DNA of 5,101 nt from JBBIVP01 sp037439705 [NCBI: bacterium]. GTDB taxonomy: Bacteria; JBBIVP01. Below, piece after piece: positions 1-5,101 of the stretch. Numbering within the stretch: position 1 is the first letter of the stretch; each line of letters opens with the position of its first letter. A program made the position numbers and the translations under genes. The notes under the pieces are model-generated. The model was not told the DNA's origin. It searched no databases and worked only from the letters and a program-made list of their open reading frames with translations. The stretch lies in the NCBI GenBank assembly GCA_037439705.1, contig JBBIVP010000148.1:1-5101 (forward strand), read 5' to 3'.

Positions 1-133
1 TGTTTCATCTCTCCCTCTCACTCCTTAATGTCGCTCATATCTTAACTTTTCCAGTGTCCCAAAATCGTTCGCCTGCTCCAGACACAACAATTATTTGTAA
101 AAATTATTTAAACGGATAAAATTATTTCCTGTA
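1..133. promoter_or_regulatory. Leader region with rightward promoter and possible divergent gene start
   Basis: On the plus strand, TTGTAA (95-100) and TAAAAT (117-122) are 16 nt apart and resemble sigma70-type -35/-10 boxes. They predict a transcript start near 129, about 5 nt before the ATG at 134, and no Shine-Dalgarno sequence is visible. On the minus strand, TTGGGA (62-57) and TATGAG (39-34) are 17 nt apart. They are followed by AGGAG (25-21) and GAGGG (17-13), then ATG at 8-6 and the first bases of a possible gene (ATG AAA CA) leaving the window leftward. Only two full codons are visible, so that gene is a guess. Hexamer matches are about 4-5 of 6 and were judged by eye. Confidence 0.35.
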
Positions 134-1033
134 ATGTATCCATCCTACCTCAACATAATGGAAAGAGGAGAATTTGAGGAAAGGGTTAAAAATTTTCTTG
201 ATGCCCTTTCCTCCTGTGAGCTCTGTCCGAGGGCATGTAGGATTAACAGATTGAATGATGAAAAGGGAGAATGTATGACGGGTAGGTTCGCAAGGGTTTC
301 ATCATACCATCCACATTTTGGAGAAGAAGCTCCTCTTGTTGGTTACAGGGGTTCTGGAACCATCTTTTTCACCTGGTGCAACCTCAAATGTGTCTTCTGT
401 CAGAACTATGAAATAAGTCAACTTGGAGAAGGAAAAGAGGTAACCCCTGAGGAACTCGCTGACATAATGCTCGACCTTCAAAAAATGGGATGTCATAACA
501 TAAACCTTGTATCTCCAACCCATGTAATTGCTCAGGTCGTTGAAGCATTGAGGATTGCTGCCTGGAAAGGATTAAGCCTTCCGATTGTTTATAACACAGG
601 TGGATACGATTCAATAAAAACTCTCAAAATGCTGGAAGGAATAATTGATATATACATGCCAGATATGAAATACGGAGACAATGAAACCGCCTTTAAGTAT
701 TCAGGGATAAAAGGATATTTTGATGTAAATAAAAGAGCAGTAAAGGAAATGCACAGGCAGACAGGCGACCTCATAATTGATGAACGGGGAATAGCAAGAA
801 GGGGTTTGATAATAAGGCACCTTGTCCTTCCAAACGCTCTTGCAAATTCTGAAAATGTGATAAAGTTCATAGCGGAGGAGATTTCAAAAAATACCTATCT
901 CAACATTATGGACCAGTACAGACCCTGTTACAGGTCGGAAGAATATCTTGAGCTTTCAAGAAGAATAACAAAGAAAGAATGGGAAGAGGTAGTTCGTCTT
1001 GCGTTGAAATATGGAATAAAAAGGCTTGATTAA
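134..1033 (+). CDS. Radical SAM protein, PflX/COG1313 family (PFL-activase-like)
   Basis: A 299-residue cytosolic Fe-S protein of the PflX group, homologous to pyruvate formate-lyase activating enzyme. The radical SAM cluster motif C82-x3-C86-x2-C89 (CNLKCVFCQN) is intact; these cysteines would bind the 4Fe-4S cluster that cleaves S-adenosylmethionine. An N-terminal cysteine set typical of this family (C28, C31, C35 and C47, in CELCPRACRINR and GEC) precedes it and may bind a second metal centre. Other family blocks are SSYHPHFGEE (56-65), YNTGGYDS (153-160), DIYMPDMKYGD (172-182), RHLVLPN (228-234) and MDQYRPCY (259-266). The ATG at 134 is chosen because MYPSYL followed by an acidic helix is the usual family N-terminus; an ATG at 158 is the alternative. 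No Shine-Dalgarno is visible. No glycyl-radical enzyme partner is nearby, so the substrate is unknown. It is not an AdoMet-cobalamin enzyme, as no B12-binding domain is present. Confidence 0.93.
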   Translation: MYPSYLNIMERGEFEERVKNFLDALSSCELCPRACRINRLNDEKGECMTGRFARVSSYHPHFGEEAPLVGYRGSGTIFFTWCNLKCVFCQNYEISQLGEGKEVTPEELADIMLDLQKMGCHNINLVSPTHVIAQVVEALRIAAWKGLSLPIVYNTGGYDSIKTLKMLEGIIDIYMPDMKYGDNETAFKYSGIKGYFDVNKRAVKEMHRQTGDLIIDERGIARRGLIIRHLVLPNALANSENVIKFIAEEISKNTYLNIMDQYRPCYRSEEYLELSRRITKKEWEEVVRLALKYGIKRLD

Positions 1034-1155
1034 GACCTGCCTAATCCGCCGGATTCTTGATTACTTGGACATAGTGTATAAAATAAGGTAAAAACTTAGG
1101 AAATTTAATTGATAAAAAATCCCTTTTTTAAATACACAAAGTTAAGAGCAGAAAA
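1034..1155. terminator. Convergent intergenic gap with weak hairpins, possible bidirectional terminator
   Basis: Two small inverted repeats lie between the convergent stops. AATCCG-C-CGGATT (1043-1055) has perfect 6-nt arms but would fold with only about 5 pairs, and no T-tract follows it. A6-TCCC-T6 (1114-1129, extended by T1113/A1130) forms an AT-only stem that ends in a T-run on both strands; ATTTAA (1103-1108) and TTAAAT (1128-1133) are a competing pairing. The T-rich stem could end transcription from either side, chiefly the minus-strand operon, but it lacks the GC stem of a strong intrinsic terminator. Confidence 0.3.
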
Positions 1156-1848
1156 TCACCTATCAATCAGAAGGAGTCTCGGATTGACTGGCTTCGCCCT
1201 CCATCTAATTTCAAAATGAAGGTGTGGAGAATTTGCGTTCCCTGTACTTCCCACCTCTCCTATAATCTGTCCCTTTTTGACCTTGTCACCTTCCTTCACA
1301 TAGTTTTTCTTATTATGGGCATATACAGTAGCATAATCTCCTTCATGCTTTATTATTATGAGATTTCCATAACCCTTCAATTCATCTCCGCTGTATATTA
1401 CCTTTCCATCATAAGCTGCTTTTATTGGTGTCCCCTCTGGAGTTGATATGTCAATTCCATCATGAGGAATCCCGTCTCTTATTCCGAATTCCGATGTGAC
1501 TATTCCATCAACAGGCCATATAAGTGGAATAGAGCCCCTTTCTTCTTTTTTACCTTCTCTTTTCTCAGGTTTTGGAGGTTTAGTAATTTCAACTCTCTCC
1601 TCCTCTACAGGAACTTCTTTTTTCCTTTCCTTTGCCCCGGGTATGAATATTACCTGTCCTTCCTTTATCACAGATGGGTCTTTTATGTGGTTTATCATTA
1701 CTATTTCCTTCAAAGAAACACCATAAGAAATGGAAACGGAATAAAGGGTATCTCCTTTTTTTACTGTGTAATAAATTCCATAGGGTGCACAGGCATAAAC
1801 CAGCCCTAAAAGAAAAAAACCCAGTATTGGTATTCCTCTCCACATCAT
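1156..1848 (-). CDS. nlpD: NlpD-like lipoprotein: LysM domain plus M23 (LytM) metallopeptidase
   Basis: A 230-residue envelope protein predicted to act on peptidoglycan. In order: a short signal peptide (hydrophobic residues about 6-17) ending in a lipobox-like LVYAC with lipidated Cys20; a LysM domain (about 26-70, YYTVKKGDTL through GQVIFIPG); a charged Lys/Glu/Pro linker (about 72-105); and an M23 domain (about 110-225). The zinc-peptidase residues are all present: HxxxD (H129, D133 in PHDGID), H178 in VYAHN, and HxH (H209, H211 in PHLHFE). E. coli NlpD has a degenerate site and only activates amidase AmiC, so this one may be a real endopeptidase. The ATG at 1848 overlaps the upstream stop as ATGA, and GGGAGGA (1862-1856) sits 7 nt before it, fixing the start there or at the adjacent ATG (1845). 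An earlier in-frame start would put hydrophilic residues before the signal peptide. It is the last gene of the operon. The symbol is by position and architecture; a generic M23/LysM lipoprotein is the alternative. Confidence 0.9.
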   Translation of the reverse strand: MMWRGIPILGFFLLGLVYACAPYGIYYTVKKGDTLYSVSISYGVSLKEIVMINHIKDPSVIKEGQVIFIPGAKERKKEVPVEEERVEITKPPKPEKREGKKEERGSIPLIWPVDGIVTSEFGIRDGIPHDGIDISTPEGTPIKAAYDGKVIYSGDELKGYGNLIIIKHEGDYATVYAHNKKNYVKEGDKVKKGQIIGEVGSTGNANSPHLHFEIRWRAKPVNPRLLLIDR

Positions 1849-2429
1849 CTCAAAATCCTCCCAATTATAATCCATCCCACAATAAAAAGAACTACAAAAG
1901 CAATTGCCAGATAATTAAGGTGTTTATAAATAAACCTGTCTGCCCTTTCACCGAAGAAAAAAAGCAGTAATGCTACGAGAAAAAATCTTGCTCCCCTACC
2001 AATAATTGATGCAATGATAAAAACAGCCATTGAAATTTTGAAGGCTCCTGCACTTATTGTGAAAACCTTATAGGGAATTGGTGTAAATCCTGCAATGGCA
2101 ACTGCCCATCCCGCATACTCATTATAAAGCCTTCCAACATAATCAAAACTTTCTTCCAGATGATAAAAATTTATAATTTTTTTACCTATCACCTCCATAA
2201 AAGCAAATCCTATATAATAGCCGAATATACCTCCAACAACTGAAAAAATTAGAGAAAGAAAAGCATAGAAAAAAGCCTTGTTCGGTCTTCCAAGTGTCAA
2301 TGGAATCTGAAGGACATCAGGTGGAACTGGAAAAAAAGATGATTCAGCAAAGGAAATGGCGCAAAGAGCAATCCCACCATAAGGCTTGCCAGCTAACCCT
2401 GTTACCCATCTGTAAAGTTTCTTTATCAT
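1845..2429 (-). CDS. yqaA: YqaA-like membrane protein, DedA/VTT superfamily
   Basis: A 194-residue inner-membrane protein of the YqaA branch (COG1238) of the DedA/VTT superfamily. Other DedA members are implicated in flipping phospholipid or undecaprenyl-phosphate carriers; the YqaA branch has no settled function. Visible blocks are FAESSFFPVPPDVL (27-40) with acidic E29 and D38, the glycine-rich GGIFGYYIGF (66-75), FTPIPYKVFTISAGAF (115-130), and R145/R148 in the next helix. Hydrophobic segments lie near 17-39, 53-78, 105-128, 131-158 and 171-191; the first and third to fourth may be re-entrant pairs as in the superfamily. The ATG at 2429 is preferred because MIKKLYRWV matches the family N-terminus and it overlaps the pcm stop as ATGA. 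A GTG at 2471 would add 14 residues that overlap pcm and look non-native. GGAAGG lies just 1 nt before the ATG, so translation is probably coupled to pcm. Confidence 0.88.
   Translation of the reverse strand: MIKKLYRWVTGLAGKPYGGIALCAISFAESSFFPVPPDVLQIPLTLGRPNKAFFYAFLSLIFSVVGGIFGYYIGFAFMEVIGKKIINFYHLEESFDYVGRLYNEYAGWAVAIAGFTPIPYKVFTISAGAFKISMAVFIIASIIGRGARFFLVALLLFFFGERADRFIYKHLNYLAIAFVVLFIVGWIIIGRILR
1856..1862 (-). promoter_or_regulatory. Strong Shine-Dalgarno for the nlpD-like gene
   Basis: GGGAGGA read on the minus strand, 7 nt before the ATG at 1848, lies inside the last codons of the DedA-family gene. It is the best ribosome-binding site in the window. It selects the start that gives a clean lipoprotein signal peptide over the upstream in-frame codons. 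Confidence 0.8.
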
Positions 2430-3070
2430 TCCTTCCAACCGTAGGCGCCGAGAAGTTTCACAAACCTGCACCCTCCAAGATTTTCCTCTTCAAACTTTCC
2501 TCCCTTTTTCGTGATTTTGTAGAGAGATTGTGAATACTCATCCCCACATGGTATAACAAGCCTTCCCCCTTCTGCTAACTGTTCAAGGAGGGGATAAGGA
2601 AAATCTGGAGCACCTGCTGTAACGATTATACCCTCATAAGGAGCATATTCCTTCCAGCCGAGGGTTCCGTCTCCTATTCCAAATTTTATATTTTTATACC
2701 CAAGTTCCTCAAGTACCTTCATTGCCCTTTTTGAAAGGGATGGAATCCTCTCTATGGTATAGACCTCCTTACACAATTCTGCAAGAATCGCTGTATGATA
2801 GCCTGAACCGGTGCCTATTTCAAGAACCCTCTCATCACCCTTTAGACCCAGGGCTTCTGTCATAAGAGCGACTATGTAAGGCTGTGAAATTGTCTGTCCC
2901 TCCCCTATGAAAACAGGATGATCTCCATAAGCAATTGAAATTAATGATTCTGGAACGAAAATATGTCTCGGCACATTTCTCATTGCCTCTATAACCTTTT
3001 CGTCTTTTATTCCCCTGCTTTTTATTTGGTATTCAACCATTTCAAATCTCTCTTTTTCAAACTCTACCAT
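2426..3070 (-). CDS. pcm: Protein-L-isoaspartate O-methyltransferase
   Basis: A 214-residue cytosolic repair enzyme, full length for the family. It transfers a methyl group from S-adenosylmethionine to L-isoaspartyl residues in aged proteins, starting their return to normal aspartate. The family signature GEGQTISQPY (56-65) forms the substrate-side loop. The SAM-binding motif LEIGTGSGYHTAIL spans 83-96, an acidic strand end YTIERI (104-109) supplies the expected E107, and GDGTLGW (133-139) and VTAGAP (150-155) complete the Rossmann methyltransferase core. The ATG at 3070 overlaps the end of surE by 7 bp (ATGGTAG); a second ATG at residue 11 is possible, but the longer form fits the usual N-terminal helix. 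pcm next to surE is a widely conserved pairing. Confidence 0.96.
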   Translation of the reverse strand: MVEFEKERFEMVEYQIKSRGIKDEKVIEAMRNVPRHIFVPESLISIAYGDHPVFIGEGQTISQPYIVALMTEALGLKGDERVLEIGTGSGYHTAILAELCKEVYTIERIPSLSKRAMKVLEELGYKNIKFGIGDGTLGWKEYAPYEGIIVTAGAPDFPYPLLEQLAEGGRLVIPCGDEYSQSLYKITKKGGKFEEENLGGCRFVKLLGAYGWKE

Positions 3071-3828
3071 AACTCTCTGAAATAGCCTTCTAAAACCTCC
3101 ATCACATTATAATTTGTGAGATCTACATTAATCGGGGTAATGGACACATATCCTTCTCCTATTGCTTCTATGTCTGAACCTTTAAGCGGAATTTGATTGT
3201 TCGTATTATCCCCTCCAATCCAGTAATACCACTTGCCCCTCGGGTCTTTTCTTTTAACTACCTGTGCCGTGTAAACCCTTCTTCCCTTCCTTGTAATCCT
3301 TATCCCCTTTATTTTGCTAAAATCGGAAACACTGGGCACATTGACATTGAGGAATGTATCAGGTGGAAGCCCGTGTTTCAAAACAGTTTGAACAATTTTT
3401 TCAGCCACCATTACTGCTGGCTCAAAGCAGAAGTTTTTTCTGCCCTCCAAGGATATGGCAATGGATGGAATGCCGAGAAGCGTTCCTTCAAAGGCTGCTG
3501 AAACAGTTCCAGAATAGGTAATATCGTCTCCGAGGTTTTCTCCGAGATTTATTCCGGAGATAATCATGCCGGGTCTTTTTCTCAAAAGACCATTAACTGC
3601 AAGGTGAACGCAATCAGACGGAGTTCCGTCCACCGAGTAAACCATATTTCTCAATTTTCTCACCCTCAAAGGTCTGTGAAGGGTAACCGAATGACTTGAC
3701 GCACTCCTTTCCAATTCCGGAGCAACAATGTATGTCTTCCATTTCTTTGAAAGACCATCGTAAAGGGAATGAAGCCCCGGCGAGTTGATACCATCATCAT
3801 TTGTCAACAAAATTATTTTTTTCTCCAT
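3064..3828 (-). CDS. surE: 5'/3'-nucleotidase SurE
   Basis: A 254-residue metal-dependent phosphatase acting on nucleoside 5'- and 3'-monophosphates, in some species also on short polyphosphate. The N-terminal LLTNDDGINSPG gives metal ligands D11 and D12. APELERSASSHSVTL (36-50) supplies S42, and SGINLGENLGDDITYSGTVSAA (91-112) supplies N94, completing the usual D-D-S-N site. DGTPSDCVHLA (67-77) is another family block. Length matches the family. The ATG at 3828 is chosen because MEKKIILLTNDDG is the normal N-terminus; a TTG at 3837 would add three residues. There is no Shine-Dalgarno; instead TATAAT (3842-3837) lies 8 nt before the ATG, suggesting a leaderless or nearly leaderless message. 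It is the first gene of the operon surE-pcm-yqaA-nlpD. Confidence 0.96.
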   Translation of the reverse strand: MEKKIILLTNDDGINSPGLHSLYDGLSKKWKTYIVAPELERSASSHSVTLHRPLRVRKLRNMVYSVDGTPSDCVHLAVNGLLRKRPGMIISGINLGENLGDDITYSGTVSAAFEGTLLGIPSIAISLEGRKNFCFEPAVMVAEKIVQTVLKHGLPPDTFLNVNVPSVSDFSKIKGIRITRKGRRVYTAQVVKRKDPRGKWYYWIGGDNTNNQIPLKGSDIEAIGEGYVSITPINVDLTNYNVMEVLEGYFRELW

Positions 3829-3913
3829 TTGATGCAATTATAAAAAATTGGAAAATTTAAAGGAATACAGCCTTTTTCTTGATTCAACTACAAGAAAAAT
3901 TAACATATAAAGA
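3829..3913. promoter_or_regulatory. Divergent promoter region between surE and btuF-like gene
   Basis: The 85 bp between the two start codons is very AT-rich. Leftward, a consensus TATAAT (3842-3837) sits 8 nt before the surE ATG, with only a poor -35 candidate (TTCCTT, 3865-3860, 17 nt spacing). Rightward, TTGATT (3879-3884) and TAACAT (3901-3906) are 16 nt apart and predict a start close to the ATG at 3914; TATAAA (3906-3911) is too near the ATG to be a -10 for that start. Neither gene has a Shine-Dalgarno. The gap is too short for a cobalamin riboswitch (about 200 nt), and I see no obvious Fur-type palindrome. Confidence 0.5.
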
Positions 3914-4747
3914 ATGAGGGCGTTTTTTCTTATAATTTTCATATTAACTTCGGAAGGCGGAAAGATATTTGTTGACGATGTAGGAAATCGTGTTGAAATT
4001 ACAAGGGCAGAAAGAATTGTATCACTTGCTCCGAACATAACCGAAATCATCTTCGCTTTAGGAGCAGGAGATAAACTGATAGGTGTAACGGATTTCTGCG
4101 ACTATCCGGCGGACGCAAAGAAAAAGGAAGAAATAGGGGGATTTATAAATCCCGATGTAGAAAAAATTCTCTCTTTGAAACCGGACCTCGTTATTGCAAC
4201 AAAAGATGGAAATAATCCCAACGCAGTGGAAAAAATCAGAAAATTCGGAATCCCTGTTTTCGTCATATATCCAATGGATTTTGAAGGAGTTATTGGAGAT
4301 ATCTCAAAAATTTCGGAAATACTGGGCGTGAAGGAAAAAGGAGATATTCTTGTGGAGGAAATGAGAAAAAGAGTGGAAGAAATAAAAATGAAAATTCAAA
4401 ACAGAAAGAAGAAAAGGGTTTTGCTCTTATACGAAACCTCACCGATAATTGCATCGGGTCCGGGAACCCTTGCAGACAACATTATAAAAATTGCTGGTGG
4501 AGAAAATGTTCTTTCCGATTCTCCTGTAAGATATCCAAAAATAAACCTTGAAACTGCTATAGCACGAAATCCAGATGTGGTGATAATTACAGAAATGGAG
4601 ACAGGCTCGGAAAACTTATTGAGGCTCAAAGAAGCATTCGGAGAAAAAATTTTTCTGGTAAGTGGAGACCACCTCAACAGAGCAGGACCAAGATTAATTT
4701 ATGGAATAGAAGAAATTTTTAAAATTTTGTATTCCAGTGAAAGATAG
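3914..4747 (+). CDS. BtuF/FhuD-type periplasmic substrate-binding protein of an ABC importer
   Basis: A 277-residue class III (cluster A-II) binding protein that would capture a corrinoid, haem or ferric chelate outside the inner membrane and hand it to a BtuC-type permease. RIVSLAPNITEIIFALG (34-50), KLIGVTDFCDYP (54-65), EEIGGFINPDVEKILSLKPDLV (72-93) and the C-lobe NLETAIARNPDVVI (211-224) are typical of BtuF-like proteins. E83 and E213 lie about where the two docking glutamates of BtuF fall (inference). The N-terminus has a very short hydrophobic stretch (about residues 4-12) after one Arg, and no lipobox Cys. It is thus a weak signal peptide or anchor. The start is firm: an in-frame TAA lies one codon upstream (3908-3910). 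The permease gene overlaps its end by 11 bp. Ligand cannot be told from sequence; cobalamin is favoured over siderophore by similarity only. Confidence 0.9.
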   Translation: MRAFFLIIFILTSEGGKIFVDDVGNRVEITRAERIVSLAPNITEIIFALGAGDKLIGVTDFCDYPADAKKKEEIGGFINPDVEKILSLKPDLVIATKDGNNPNAVEKIRKFGIPVFVIYPMDFEGVIGDISKISEILGVKEKGDILVEEMRKRVEEIKMKIQNRKKKRVLLLYETSPIIASGPGTLADNIIKIAGGENVLSDSPVRYPKINLETAIARNPDVVIITEMETGSENLLRLKEAFGEKIFLVSGDHLNRAGPRLIYGIEEIFKILYSSER

Positions 4748-5101
4748 AACTCGTTTAAAGCCTTCCAGATTTATAAAGGTCCTTTTTTTACTTTCTCTGG
4801 TACTTGTCCTTTCCTTCTTGCTATCCCTTATAACCGGAAGTATAAAAATCGGATTAAAACCGGCAATAAGTTCCATCTTCAAACCAGATGAATCAGAGAT
4901 TTCAAAAATAATACATTACATAAGACTACCGAGGTTCCTTATGGGCGCCATAGCGGGATGGGCACTCTCCTTATCCGGAGCGGTATTTCAGGGGATACTG
5001 AGAAATCCCCTTGCAGATTCTTATGTTCTTGGGGTGGCTTCTGCATCCGCTCTCGGAGCAATTATAGACAGATTAATTCCTCTAAAAATCTATCTTCTGG
5101 G
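4737..5101 (+). CDS. BtuC/FecCD-family ABC permease, 5' part cut by window end
   Basis: The first 121 codons of an inner-membrane permease (normally about 330 residues, around ten helices) that forms the channel of a corrinoid or iron-chelate importer. A basic N-terminus (KDRTRLKPSRFIK) leads into a first helix (about 14-33). Then come the family signatures YIRLPRFLMGAIAGWALSLSG in two parts, IRLPR (62-66) and GAIAGWALSLSG (70-81), followed by VFQGILRNPLADSYVLGV (83-100) and ASASALGA (101-108). There is no ATG in frame before 4941, which lies inside the RLPR block, so the likely start is the GTG at 4737. It overlaps the stop of the binding-protein gene (4745-4747) by 11 bp and has no visible Shine-Dalgarno, so translation is probably coupled. 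An in-frame stop at 4707-4709 bounds the frame upstream. The reading frame is open to the window edge. Confidence 0.92.
   Translation, partial: MKDRTRLKPSRFIKVLFLLSLVLVLSFLLSLITGSIKIGLKPAISSIFKPDESEISKIIHYIRLPRFLMGAIAGWALSLSGAVFQGILRNPLADSYVLGVASASALGAIIDRLIPLKIYLL

Overview
The window holds seven recognisable protein genes and looks like ordinary chromosome of a thermophile-like, double-membraned bacterium. The DNA is AT-rich. The proteins are rich in Lys, Glu and Ile, and genes are packed with 4 to 11 bp overlaps. Diderm character is inferred from an NlpD-like lipoprotein with LysM and M23 domains, and from the gene order surE-pcm-yqaA/DedA-nlpD. That order recalls the surE-pcm-nlpD-rpoS neighbourhood of Proteobacteria. 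I cannot name the species; an uncultivated thermophilic lineage is plausible, but this is inference.

Layout. Positions 1-133 are a leader region with a promoter-like element for the rightward gene and a possible divergent start (ATG at 8, minus strand) for a gene leaving the window. Positions 134-1033 (+) encode a PflX/COG1313-type radical SAM protein. Positions 1034-1155 are a short gap between convergent genes with weak hairpins. Positions 1156-3828 (-) form a four-gene operon, transcribed surE, pcm, yqaA-like DedA/VTT membrane protein, nlpD-like lipoprotein, every junction overlapping. Positions 3829-3913 are a divergent promoter region. From 3914 (+) starts an importer operon: a BtuF-like periplasmic binding protein, then the 5' part of a BtuC/FecCD permease cut by the window edge. 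The permease starts at a GTG inside the end of the preceding gene.

How they fit together. The minus-strand operon groups phosphate removal from nucleotides (SurE), repair of aged isoaspartyl proteins (Pcm), a membrane protein of the DedA superfamily and a peptidoglycan-binding metallopeptidase. In Proteobacteria this set precedes rpoS and is linked to stationary-phase survival and envelope upkeep. Here no sigma factor gene follows; a convergent radical SAM gene lies there instead. The plus-strand operon is an ABC importer for a corrinoid or iron chelate; its ATPase gene, if linked, would lie to the right.

The points most worth a second look are the retained surE-pcm-yqaA-nlpD order without rpoS, an NlpD-position protein with intact zinc-peptidase residues, and a recurring pattern of -10-like hexamers 7-11 nt before start codons that lack Shine-Dalgarno sequences, suggesting leaderless transcripts. 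I see no convincing novel system, mobile element, CRISPR array or RNA gene.
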